DNA of 9,207 bases from Chloroflexota bacterium (GTDB lineage Bacteria > Chloroflexota > Anaerolineae > Thermoflexales > Thermoflexaceae), in assembly GCA_030550075.1 (NCBI GenBank), contig JAUQQB010000083.1, positions 1-9,207 of the forward strand, written 5' to 3'. The translations under genes were made by a program, and so were the position numbers. How positions within the stretch are numbered: position 1 is the first letter of the stretch; each line of letters starts with the position of its first letter. A model generated the notes under the pieces. It worked only from the letters and a program-made list of their open reading frames with translations. It ran no database searches and was not told the DNA's origin. Below, one piece after another: positions 1 through 6,583 of this stretch.

Positions 1-95
1 TGGCCTGCATCTCCTTTCGGTGCAGAGGACCGTGCGGGGAGGCAGGGGTTTTCCTCCATAAGCAGGATGATGGGGCGATCTGCTCTCAACTATTC

Positions 96-347
96 TCAGC
101 GATAAGCATCATTACGCTTGCGGATATCCTCGATTTGCAAGGTTTGCTCGTCCCAAGTCAGGTAAATTCGATATTCCCCAGCCCGATACGACAATAACTC
201 CCCCCGATCATGACGGATCTTCGTCAGCGGCGGACGTTGAGCCGCCGCGAGCTGGCGAATTCGACGCATGACCTGTTCCCGATGTTTTGGATGTAGCTCG
301 TCCAGGGCTCGCTGTGCACGTTCTGTAATCCGAAGAACCATCGGCAT
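96..347 (-). CDS. RelE/ParE-family toxin-like protein (putative mRNA interferase or gyrase inhibitor)
   Basis: This 83-residue protein fits the RelE/ParE toxin fold: an N-terminal helical pair (about residues 6-35) followed by a C-terminal beta sheet. Family-typical features are YRAGEYRIYL at 54-63 and the ending IRKRNDAYR at 75-83, which match the usual 'Y-R-x-G-x-Y-R' strand and the 'hRxxxY' tail. Members cleave ribosome-bound mRNA (RelE type) or inhibit gyrase (ParE type); the sequence does not say which. The frame stays open up to an ATG at 386. I prefer the ATG at 347 because family proteins begin about 5 residues before the first helix and AAGGG sits 7 nt upstream; the ATG at 341 is also possible. 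No antitoxin gene is visible between this gene and its putative promoter. A downstream (HigA-like) antitoxin could lie past the left edge of the window. Confident of the family, unsure of activity. Confidence 0.75.
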   Translation of the reverse strand: MPMVLRITERAQRALDELHPKHREQVMRRIRQLAAAQRPPLTKIRHDRGELLSYRAGEYRIYLTWDEQTLQIEDIRKRNDAYR

Positions 348-449
348 CCCACCACCCTTTCTAGGCATCCTATCCAGGCATCCCAATGGAATTAATGTCC
401 TCGGGCGAGAGCTTCCCTAAACCTTCCGGCCAGACCTTTTTCTAACCTT

Positions 450-457
450 ATTTTATA
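450..457 (-). promoter_or_regulatory. Possible -10 element for the RelE-like gene
   Basis: Read on the minus strand this is TATAAAAT, the best -10-like octamer upstream of the toxin-like gene and in an AT-rich patch unlike its surroundings. The -35 region about 17 nt upstream (TTCGTC) is a poor match. The rest of 387-655 contains no gene I can support: the open frame at 484-690 on the minus strand has unlikely composition and overlaps the kinase end. Confidence 0.3.
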
Positions 458-645
458 TCCTCATGGGAAGACTGACGAATTTATTAATCGCTGTTCCACA
501 TGATTTCCTGGACCTCCCAGGATGGGGAAAGAGGCTGTTTTTCGCTCTGGAGCCCTCCTGATCCTTTCAGAACCCGCTTGGATGTGAAGCGGGGATTGGG
601 GGTGGGAAAGTGAATAGGGAAGCTCTGCCCGCTACCCCACCCGTT

Positions 646-663
646 TTTCATGTTTTCATGAAA
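646..663. repeat. Small AT-rich inverted repeat over the kinase stop codon
   Basis: TTTCATG and CATGAAA form a perfect 7-bp stem around a TTTT loop. The element spans the TGA stop (656-658) of the deoxynucleoside kinase gene. The stem is AT-rich and no T-run follows on the minus strand, so it is not a convincing terminator. It may be a weak mRNA 3'-end structure or chance. Confidence 0.35.
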
Positions 664-1477
664 GCCCTGCAGTCCGGGCGATCGCCGCAAGTTGTTGATG
701 GCAGATCTGAAGGATTTCAGCGATCCGTTGAAGATCCCGGGGCTCCGTGAAAAGCATTTCCCGGAGGGAGCCGATCGTTCGGGTCAGATCCGCGAAGGCC
801 CGGGCGAGGGTTTCTTCCGTAGATGCCGATGGGGTGAACGTAGCGCGGGTGAAAACCGGAAGGGGCTGCTGGGCAGGGCCCATCCCCAGCGCTCCGCGCA
901 CCTCCCGGAGGATCTCCTGGAACACCGTCTCATCCTGCACGAAATTAGGGGTGGCGTCGATGACCAGGAAAGGGCCCTCGTAGGTGGAGAAAAAAGCCTC
1001 ATAGGCCAATCGAAGGCGCTCGATATACGCTCGATCCATTCCCCGCTCGTAGGGTCGATCCCGCAGGGCGATGCGAGCCATCAGGGTATCTGTATCCGCT
1101 CGAAGGTAAAGGACCAGAGTGGGCTGAGGGGTTTTCTCGGCCAGTGCTTTGTGCAATTGCTCGTAAAGGGCCAGCTCATCTCCATCCAGGTTCAAATGGG
1201 CGAAGAGGCGATCCTTGGCGAACATGTAATCGCTGACCACCGGCTCATGCGCTAAGCGGGCGGCGAGCTCCTGGTGCTGGCGATACCGGCTCAGCAGGAA
1301 AAAAATCTGTGTGGGAAAGGCATAGCGGGCGCGATCCTGATAAAAGTGCGGCAGGAAGGGGTTCTCCTCGAACTGCTCCAGGACGGGACATGCGCCCAAC
1401 GCAGGGGCCAGCATACGGGCCAGGGTGGTCTTGCCGACACCGATGACGCCCTCGATGGCCAGAAACCAATGGGTCAT
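656..1477 (-). CDS. Deoxynucleoside kinase (dNK/dGK/dAK family) with C-terminal extension
   Basis: Cytosolic P-loop kinase of 273 residues, predicted to transfer the ATP gamma-phosphate to the 5'-OH of a deoxynucleoside (salvage of dNTP precursors). The Walker A loop GVIGVGKTT is at 10-18. The E-x-F-E-x-NPFLP segment at 34-43 carries the family's catalytic acidic region. SDYMFAKDRLFA at 82-93 corresponds to the substrate-binding D/R helix, and the arginine-rich LID is RDRPYERGMDRAYIERL at 139-155. Residues 1 to about 198 match the usual 200-220 residue bacterial enzyme. About 75 further residues follow, with two predicted amphipathic helices (220-245, 248-270) that I do not recognise. The ATG at 1477 is preceded by a strong AGGAGG 5 nt upstream. 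It stands alone, divergent from the gene at 1925. Substrate preference (dG/dA versus dC/dT) cannot be read from the sequence. Confidence 0.9.
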   Translation of the reverse strand: MTHWFLAIEGVIGVGKTTLARMLAPALGACPVLEQFEENPFLPHFYQDRARYAFPTQIFFLLSRYRQHQELAARLAHEPVVSDYMFAKDRLFAHLNLDGDELALYEQLHKALAEKTPQPTLVLYLRADTDTLMARIALRDRPYERGMDRAYIERLRLAYEAFFSTYEGPFLVIDATPNFVQDETVFQEILREVRGALGMGPAQQPLPVFTRATFTPSASTEETLARAFADLTRTIGSLREMLFTEPRDLQRIAEILQICHQQLAAIARTAGLS

Positions 1478-1924
1478 TGGCGCCTCCTCCGAAGGATAAT
1501 GGAATCAGGACGGTTTAAAATCCATCATACCTTAGGATCCGTGGATTCGGGGATGCACCCACATAGATGGGAGTAACATCGTTGGGAGCTCGTCGTTTCG
1601 GTCGGTGACCGAGAGGAGAAGGGGGAGAGGGGCCATTCCTCTTCTCGATAAGCTCCTGTTGCCCAAGCCTTATCCGATGCTTCATGGGGAAGAGCCAAAA
1701 GAGATTTGGGGGCCCGGTGGCCCGCCCAGCTCCTAAAAGCCCTCAAGGGGAGAAATCTGTGATTTACTGAATATGGTTAACTCAAGTTGCCCCATCAATC
1801 TCCGGGGGGGCTTTTATTCCTCTTTGCAGCGCAGGGAGGGGACTTCACAGAGAGGCCAGGGAAGTAGGGTGGGGGGCTTCGCCGCTCGCCCCTAAAGCCC
1901 TCATTCTTCTTGCGGAGAAAGGTC
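1478..1924. other. Divergent intergenic region, no gene seen
   Basis: This stretch of about 450 bp separates the divergent kinase gene and the + strand gene, so it should hold promoters for both. I see a TATGAT -10-like hexamer for the kinase on the minus strand (1524-1529) without a good -35. A TTGCCC at 1787-1792 with TTTTAT at 1812-1817 is a poor + strand promoter (19-nt spacing). A G-run is at 1804-1810. Open frames here have arginine/serine/proline-rich shadow-like translations and no ribosome-binding site. Confidence 0.5.
1598..1612. promoter_or_regulatory. Operator-like palindrome in the divergent intergenic region
   Basis: TCGGTC and GACCGA form perfect 6-bp arms around a 3-bp centre. 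It sits about 120 bp upstream of the kinase start and 310 bp upstream of the + strand gene. A 15-bp dyad could bind a dimeric repressor, but no regulator gene lies next to it and a chance occurrence is possible. Confidence 0.25.
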
Positions 1925-2719
1925 GTGTGGGATTTGACGCTCTCGGATCGGTCGTTTCCCAGTTCTCCTCCCGAGGTGATCTTCGAGCGCGCCCGGCGAA
2001 CCGGGATCCTTCGCCTGTTAATGCACGATGACAGCTTGCGTCCCATGCAGAAGCGTCCCCTGTGGCTGTGGAGAACGCATGATGCAAAGGACTGGCAGAG
2101 GGGATCGCAACGGGCGGAGGCACTGGATTACAGTCGTCGGCGCTTGCATGCGTTGCGCTTCGAGCGCCTGCGGGCGGGGATCCGCCTCACAGGGTGGGCC
2201 ATCGCTCCAAGCCCCCCTTCTTTGGAGGATCCTTCCCTGATTCGACGGTATATATTGACAGCTGCGGCGGCGGCAACTTTCCTGGGAGCCCAGGGGCTGC
2301 TCTTGGAAGGGATGGATCCATGGGGGATAGAGGAGGCTATGAATTGGATCCGGCATCTCCTCCCGGCGCTTGGAGGCCTCCACCTCACCTTGTGGGTTCG
2401 GCTTTCGGAAAGCAGCCTTCTGCTCCTCGAGGTGCTGCATCAATTCACGGGGGCGATCCGGCCATGGATCGCCCTGGACCTCGAGGGCGCGCCTCCAAAC
2501 GATTTCCCTTCATGGTGGCCCGTTGTCGCGCCTTCAACGTCCATGGTGCTCGTTCGCTACGCGCCGGACCTTTTGGAATGGTGGGATCGGGAGGGTCGTT
2601 CGATGTTGGAGCGGACCGGATTCTCCGGGGAGCTAGTGGTGACCTTCCCCGAGAACCTGGGGAACGAAGGGGAGATCTGGAGGTCCTGGGCACAGGCCCA
2701 TGGGTTGTTATTGGCCTGA
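1925..2719 (+). CDS. Hypothetical protein, probable degenerate TIM-barrel (xylose-isomerase-like fold)
   Basis: A 264-residue soluble protein with no signal peptide or membrane span. Alternating beta/alpha segments resemble sugar-phosphate isomerase/AP-endonuclease-2 barrels: VWDLTL at the start, GILRLLMHDDS, IRLTGWAIAP, then a helix leading to LGAQGLLLEG, LHLTLWVRL, RPWIALDLEG, SMVLVRYAP and ELVVTFPE at the end. In that superfamily the strand ends carry metal-binding Glu/Asp/His. Here the equivalent strands end in WVRL and DLEG and no histidine pair is obvious, so catalysis may be lost. The frame can be opened at TTG 1910, but I prefer GTG 1925, which has GGAG 7 nt upstream while TTG 1910 has no ribosome-binding site. 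It is divergent from the kinase and convergent with the NACHT-HEAT gene, so it is probably monocistronic. The fold call is inference; the gene itself is likely real from its composition and ribosome-binding site. Confidence 0.65.
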   Translation: MWDLTLSDRSFPSSPPEVIFERARRTGILRLLMHDDSLRPMQKRPLWLWRTHDAKDWQRGSQRAEALDYSRRRLHALRFERLRAGIRLTGWAIAPSPPSLEDPSLIRRYILTAAAAATFLGAQGLLLEGMDPWGIEEAMNWIRHLLPALGGLHLTLWVRLSESSLLLLEVLHQFTGAIRPWIALDLEGAPPNDFPSWWPVVAPSTSMVLVRYAPDLLEWWDREGRSMLERTGFSGELVVTFPENLGNEGEIWRSWAQAHGLLLA

Positions 2720-2946
2720 AAGACCGGGAAGAGAAGGAGGACAGCCAGCGGCTCATTTTCAGCCTCCACCAGCAGGTCATGCGTAAGCGGCCTGCGGATG
2801 GCGACCTCCCCGATCTCCGGGTCCAGCCCGGCAGCTCAGATGAGGGCATCGCGGGGGAGGACATCCATGGACGAAGAGAGCGGCGCGGCAAACGCCCACA
2901 GAATCCGCTGCCTATGAGGGCCAGCTTCTTCCCAAACGTGGCTGAA
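2720..2946 (-). pseudogene. Possible decayed gene fragment between convergent genes
   Basis: One minus-strand frame reads like ordinary protein across this spacer: hydrophobic and acidic segments such as QRILWAFAAPLSS and PEIGEVAIRRPLTHDLL, with about three quarters of codons ending in G or C. It is broken by a TGA at 2838-2836, has an upstream TAG at 2949-2947, and lacks a start codon with a ribosome-binding site. Past 2720 the frame runs into the antisense of the + strand gene and becomes shadow-like. I do not recognise the family. It could be a gene remnant or a chance coding-like frame. No convincing terminator separates the two convergent genes. Confidence 0.25.
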
Positions 2947-2982
2947 CTAGGAGTCGGCTCAGGTGGTAGGTTTCCTCCCCTG

Positions 2983-5355
2983 CTATAGCACCCGTGCTCC
3001 CGTTCGCCGGGCAATGATCTCCAGGGCTTGGAAGGCAAGATCCCGAGTGAATGGATCGATCTGAGGATCGAAAGCGATGGCTCGTAGCGAAGCCAGAGCT
3101 TCCTGGTCTCCAATGTGGGCCAGGGTTAGGATCGCTGCCCGGCGCACGCCCTCGTTGCCTCGTTCCAGGGCTTGATAAAGACTGTGGATCGCTGAGGATC
3201 GCTCTCCAATGGCTTCGCCTGCCTGAACAGCCCACTCGATCAACCATCCCTGCTGTTCTACAATAACCGGGCGGAGATCAAGCGCTGGAGGCTGGCGGTT
3301 CTTCTCCCAAAGCGTCAGCGCATCCTGGGCAGCCGACCGCACCAGCCATTCCGGATCCTCACGGACGATCGTTTCTAGGCGGGCCTTCGCCCATTCCTCC
3401 GGGATCAAAGCCAGCGCGAACGCTGCTGCCCGGCGAGTCCGCCAATCCGCTTCCTCGGTCGCTTCTTGAAGCAATTGAGGCCCCTCCGGATAGGTCCGCA
3501 AAGCCTCGGCTGCCAGGCGACGGAGAGGCTCCTCCGCTTCCAGGAGAAGGAGAACCAGCCGTTGCATAGCCGCCTCCGTGCGATGATCACCGAGAGCAGT
3601 GATGACGGCACGGCGGATTTCAGGCTCAGGATTCGTCAGCGCCTGTTCCAGGAAGGGAAGGTCACTTTCCTGCCCTAGCCAGCCCAGGCCCCGGATGGCA
3701 GCGATACGGATTTCGGGATCCGGATGGCGAAGAGCCTTATGGAAAAGAACAGGCACGCCACGATCCCGGGTGGCTACCAGGGCTTCCACCAGCCGCAGAC
3801 GGAGAGCCATCGGCAATCCGGGTTTCAGGAACGCTCGACCCAGGGCGGCCATCCCCTGGGGACGCCATGGAGCCTGGGGGGAGGCTACAGCGATCCATTG
3901 TGCCATGCGCAACAACCGCGTATGGAAGGCATCGTCGGGTTCCATGAGGGCACGATCGATAATACCGGACATTGGACCGAGGGCTGCATAGAAGGTGAAA
4001 ACGTCCGCCCATCGAGGATCATCCAGATAAGGCATCATGGTGGTGTTATCGCCGGACTGGGCCAGCGCCCAGGCAGCCAGGTACGCCTGAAGCAAGGGGT
4101 GACGGAAATGCCCTCGCTGCTCATCAATCGGCATAATCGGCCGTCCGGGAGCGGTCAGGGCCTCAATCGCCTGATCCAGATTCCGGCGTCCAGCCGGCGG
4201 GGCCAGTTCGGGGATCGAGCGGATCAGGACCTGCTCCAAGTCTTCCAACGTGATGATGCATCGTTCCTCATTGAACAGCTGGAGGGCCAGCTGGCCCAGG
4301 ATCAGGCGGGCAGTGGGTGGGGTCAGTACCGTCTTGCCAGCGATCCCCTGAAGCATTCGGTCCAGGATCGCATCATAAAGCTCTGACCCTCCCGGGCGAC
4401 CCTGTCTCAGCACCACTGCAGCGGCCACATCAGCGGGACGCAGGCGGACTGGCCGCGGCGCTTCCCACGTCTTCAGATCTTCCTCCAACTCCGATACGGG
4501 TGTTCCGCTGATTTGCGCCCAGCGCTCTGTGAACAACCGCACGGCACCTTCAGACCACGGGGTGAGTGCGAGGGGAAGGAACCCCAGCTCTTCCACCAGA
4601 TGGGTCGCGATCTGATCTCCTGCGAGCACGATGAGGGTGTCCGGATAACTCTCCAGCAGCCGCCTTAACCAGCGCAGGATCTCCGATCGACGCGCTGGGG
4701 GGACTTCTTCCAGTTCATCCAGGAGCAACAAAGCGGCGCCATCCTGGAGCGCGGCGCGGATCATGCCATCCAGGCGAGCTCGCAGGATCAGGGGGACCAT
4801 CCCGCTCAGCGCCTCCACGAGGGCAGCCTCGGGCGGGGCCATAGGATCGGGGGCGAGCAGGGGCAGGCGGATATAAAGAGGGAGAAGAGAAATCCGATTC
4901 TTCCACTTTAGGTGTCCAGCAAGGGCCTCGCGGATCAACCAGCAGAGGGCACCCGTGCAGCCGCTCCCAGGCGGCCCATAGAGGAACAGCCGTGAGGCGG
5001 CCCGGACCATCTGACCCAGGGGCAGTCCAGGCCCCGATGGAAGCTCCTGCACCTGGGTGCTTGGGTAGGGCAGGGGAGGACTCAGCAAGGGCTCGATCAA
5101 ACATTGGACGAGGCGTGGATCCAGCGCGGACCAGGCGATCCAGTTTGGGAGCTGCTCCACCAACCAGTGTCGATACTGCGTCTCGGCCGATAGGCGGAGA
5201 CGCTGGCGGCCCTGACTTAGGCGTCCCTTCGCTCCCTCGTAGAGTCGTCTAAGGGGACGCCGGCTCCGGTAAAGCAAGCCAGCGCCCAGCGAGGCGAGAG
5301 CAGCTCCGATGAGAGCGGAAAGCGGATCAAAGCGCCACGATCCTGGGAAACCCAC
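2983..5355 (-). CDS. Membrane-anchored NACHT-like NTPase with C-terminal HEAT repeats
   Basis: A 790-residue protein. A single membrane span at about 13-29 is followed by a very basic stretch (30-53), which predicts a cytoplasmic body. The NTPase core follows: a P-loop at 127-134 reading GPPGSGCT, with Cys133 where the Walker A lysine belongs; Walker B AALLLLDELEEV at 207-218; and LIVLAGDQ at 241-248 in place of the usual 'hhhT-S-R' sensor strand. FRHPLLQAYLAAWAL at 417-431 is the characteristic C-terminal motif of NACHT modules. Residues about 520-680 and 720-785 are HEAT/PBS-lyase-like repeats (for example HPDPEIRIAAIRGLGWLG, NPEPEIRRAVITALGD, NEGVRRAAILTLAHIGD). Start is GTG 5355 with GGAGG 7 nt upstream. 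NACHT-HEAT proteins of the STAND class act as ligand-sensing switches in signalling or defence. The lost lysine suggests weak or no NTP hydrolysis. It is apparently monocistronic and no effector domain is recognisable. Confidence 0.85.
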   Translation of the reverse strand: MGFPGSWRFDPLSALIGAALASLGAGLLYRSRRPLRRLYEGAKGRLSQGRQRLRLSAETQYRHWLVEQLPNWIAWSALDPRLVQCLIEPLLSPPLPYPSTQVQELPSGPGLPLGQMVRAASRLFLYGPPGSGCTGALCWLIREALAGHLKWKNRISLLPLYIRLPLLAPDPMAPPEAALVEALSGMVPLILRARLDGMIRAALQDGAALLLLDELEEVPPARRSEILRWLRRLLESYPDTLIVLAGDQIATHLVEELGFLPLALTPWSEGAVRLFTERWAQISGTPVSELEEDLKTWEAPRPVRLRPADVAAAVVLRQGRPGGSELYDAILDRMLQGIAGKTVLTPPTARLILGQLALQLFNEERCIITLEDLEQVLIRSIPELAPPAGRRNLDQAIEALTAPGRPIMPIDEQRGHFRHPLLQAYLAAWALAQSGDNTTMMPYLDDPRWADVFTFYAALGPMSGIIDRALMEPDDAFHTRLLRMAQWIAVASPQAPWRPQGMAALGRAFLKPGLPMALRLRLVEALVATRDRGVPVLFHKALRHPDPEIRIAAIRGLGWLGQESDLPFLEQALTNPEPEIRRAVITALGDHRTEAAMQRLVLLLLEAEEPLRRLAAEALRTYPEGPQLLQEATEEADWRTRRAAAFALALIPEEWAKARLETIVREDPEWLVRSAAQDALTLWEKNRQPPALDLRPVIVEQQGWLIEWAVQAGEAIGERSSAIHSLYQALERGNEGVRRAAILTLAHIGDQEALASLRAIAFDPQIDPFTRDLAFQALEIIARRTGARVL

Positions 5356-5388
5356 GAATGCTCCTCCATCGATTTCAACAGGTCTGTC

Positions 5389-5417
5389 CTCTGGAGGCTG
5401 GGAAGAGGCTCTGGAGG
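5389..5417. repeat. Pair of 9-bp direct repeats 20 bp apart upstream of the NACHT-HEAT gene
   Basis: CTCTGGAGG occurs at 5389-5397 and again at 5409-5417, exactly 20 bp (about two helical turns) apart and 34-62 bp upstream of the GTG start. This spacing suits a regulator binding one DNA face, but the motif is purine-rich and chance is possible. Confidence 0.25.
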
Positions 5418-5440
5418 GCCCCTATCATGACCATACGTTT

Positions 5441-5484
5441 TTATGCGTGGGGCGGCTTGCCGAAGTGCGCCGCCCCACGCATAA
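5441..5484. repeat. Perfect 16-bp inverted repeat (strong intergenic hairpin)
   Basis: The left arm (5441-5456) and right arm (5469-5484) are exact reverse complements around a 12-nt loop; the 14-bp core is ATGCGTGGGGCGGC. It lies between the response regulator stop (5523) and the NACHT-HEAT start (5355). Neither strand has a proper T-run after the stem: the minus strand continues AAACG after the arm. It is therefore not a classical intrinsic terminator for the response regulator, although a stem this strong could still slow polymerase or protect an mRNA 3' end. A dispersed palindromic (REP-like) element is the main alternative. Confidence 0.7.
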
Positions 5485-5522
5485 CCCTTCTTCCTTGCTT
5501 GCTCGGTTTTGGCGGCGTCGAC

Positions 5523-6227
5523 TCACTCATGGACCCCGAGCTCGCCAGGACCAATTAGCCGGTAGCCGATTCCCCGTTCCGTTCGGATGAAGAGCGGGTG
5601 ATTCGGATCCGGCTCGATCTTCTGGCGGAGATACCAGATGTAAAGCTTCAGATAGCCCCGATCCTGAATATGCTCCTCCCCCCACACCTCGCGCAGTAGA
5701 AAATCATGGGTAAGCGGACGGCCCGCGAAGCGGGCCAGGGTGGAGAGGAGCCTGAACTCTGTCGGGGTCAGCTCAACCGGGCGCCCATCCACCCGGACCT
5801 CCTGGGTGATCAAGTTCACATGAAGGCGTCCGTTATCATAGACGCCGCGCGAGGCCGTGGATTCATAGCGCCGCAGGACCGTCTGAACGCGAGCGATGAG
5901 TTGTCGAGGGCCGAAGGGCTTTGTGAGGTAATCATCCGCGCCGCTCTCCAGGCCCCGCACAATATCCGATTCCGTCCCCAGGGCGCTGATGATGATCACC
6001 GGAGTGTCCCCGGTCGAACGGATCGTTTTAAGGACCTCCCACCCGTCCATGCCGGGCAACATCAAATCGAGGAGGACCAGGTCGGGGTTCTGAGAGCGCA
6101 GGAGGTCCAGGCCTTCCTGGCCGCTATAAGCAACGGAGACCTGATACGCATTTTGCTCCAGTTGCCATGCCAGGAAGCGAGCCAGCTCCGCATCATCCTC
6201 AATGATCAAGATCTTCTTGGCGTTCAA
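5523..6227 (-). CDS. OmpR/PhoB-family response regulator (receiver + winged helix), orphan
   Basis: A two-component response regulator: phosphorylation of the receiver is expected to promote dimerisation and DNA binding. Numbered from TTG 6227 (234 residues), the receiver has the acidic pocket E10-D11-D12, the phospho-acceptor Asp54 in LVLLDLMLPG, Ser81 as the switch residue and Lys103 in TKPF. These are the standard family positions, which supports this start. The winged-helix domain covers about 132-227, with recognition segment YLKLYIWYLRQKIE and wing FIRTERGIGYRL, closest in style to KdpE-like members. The frame is open up to GTG 6284, but that start has no ribosome-binding site and would add a 19-residue tail with a CxxC. 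TTG 6227 has GAGGG 8 nt upstream; GTG 6233 has it too close. No histidine kinase gene lies within the window. Confidence 0.9.
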   Translation of the reverse strand: MNAKKILIIEDDAELARFLAWQLEQNAYQVSVAYSGQEGLDLLRSQNPDLVLLDLMLPGMDGWEVLKTIRSTGDTPVIIISALGTESDIVRGLESGADDYLTKPFGPRQLIARVQTVLRRYESTASRGVYDNGRLHVNLITQEVRVDGRPVELTPTEFRLLSTLARFAGRPLTHDFLLREVWGEEHIQDRGYLKLYIWYLRQKIEPDPNHPLFIRTERGIGYRLIGPGELGVHE

Positions 6228-6259
6228 GTCCACTTCCCTCGCTGAGAATTCCAGACATT

Positions 6260-6304
6260 TGTTACATAACAGCTCTTCGTCCACTGATTCGGAATCAATT
6301 GATT
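6260..6304. promoter_or_regulatory. Cluster of palindromes upstream of the response regulator (putative operators)
   Basis: Three dyads lie 33-77 nt upstream of the preferred start: TGTTA-CA-TAACA at 6260-6271, TGATTC-G-GAATCA at 6285-6297, and the perfect 12-bp AATCAATTGATT at 6293-6304 overlapping it. TGATTCGG and TGATTTCG also form near-direct repeats 15 bp apart. OmpR-type regulators often bind such repeats at their own promoter, so autoregulation is plausible. A weak -10-like TATGTA lies inside the first dyad, without a clear -35. Confidence 0.35.
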
Positions 6305-6494
6305 TCGAGCTGAGGAGCGCTTCGGCTTCACATAGCCAAAAGGGCCAATGCAGCCTGGCACCACCAAATCAGTAAGATCTAGCTATCTTTTTATCATAAG
6401 ACCCGAGAGAAGAAAAATGGGATTGAAGCGCCTGCCCGGCACTTGCGAGATCCCCCAGCGCTCAGACATCTCTCTTACCCAACATAGAGATAGG
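6305..6494. other. Intergenic stretch with no gene seen
   Basis: This lies between the palindrome cluster upstream of the response regulator and the ligase terminator. An AT-rich patch (about 6366-6420) includes TATGAT on the minus strand (6393-6398) that could be a -10 for the response regulator, but no matching -35 is seen. The + strand open frame here has no ribosome-binding site and a low-complexity basic translation. Confidence 0.3.
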
Positions 6495-6530
6495 AAAAAC
6501 CAAGGACGGCGGGGCAGGAAGCTCCCGCCG
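6495..6530 (-). terminator. Intrinsic terminator after the PaaK-like gene
   Basis: On the minus strand a perfect 7-bp GC stem (arms CGGCGGG at 6524-6530 and CCCGCCG at 6507-6513, 10-nt loop) is followed by TCCTTGGTTTTTCC, with the T5 run at 6499-6495. It lies about 55 nt after the ligase stop and before the response regulator leader, so it should separate the two transcription units. Confidence 0.6.
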
Positions 6531-6583
6531 CGTGCCCTGCCATTCTCAGTCCCAGAATCTGATGGGCTTTACTCCGAAACTGC

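Noticed and set aside
1..95. Possible start of a minus-strand gene running off the left edge
   Set aside because: A minus-strand frame is open from an ATG near 58, but there is no ribosome-binding site and fewer than 20 codons are visible; too little to call.
484..690. 68-codon minus-strand open frame that could be an antitoxin for the RelE-like gene
   Set aside because: No DNA-binding or antitoxin-like features, overlaps the kinase 3' end, lies upstream of the likely toxin promoter and has unlikely composition.
692..1255. 187-codon + strand open frame inside the kinase gene
   Set aside because: Antisense of the kinase, whose motifs are unambiguous.
2194..2988. Long + strand open frame (264 codons) overlapping the gene at 1925-2719
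   Set aside because: Gly/Pro/Arg-rich translation, no ribosome-binding site, and it overlaps a gene with better composition in another frame; it is a GC-rich shadow.
2445..3113. 222-codon minus-strand open frame across the convergent spacer
   Set aside because: Arg/Ser/Pro-rich, overlaps two better genes, no ribosome-binding site; a different minus-strand frame in the spacer looks more protein-like.
3724..4386. 220-codon + strand open frame inside the NACHT-HEAT gene
   Set aside because: Antisense shadow of a strongly supported protein; translation has no family features.
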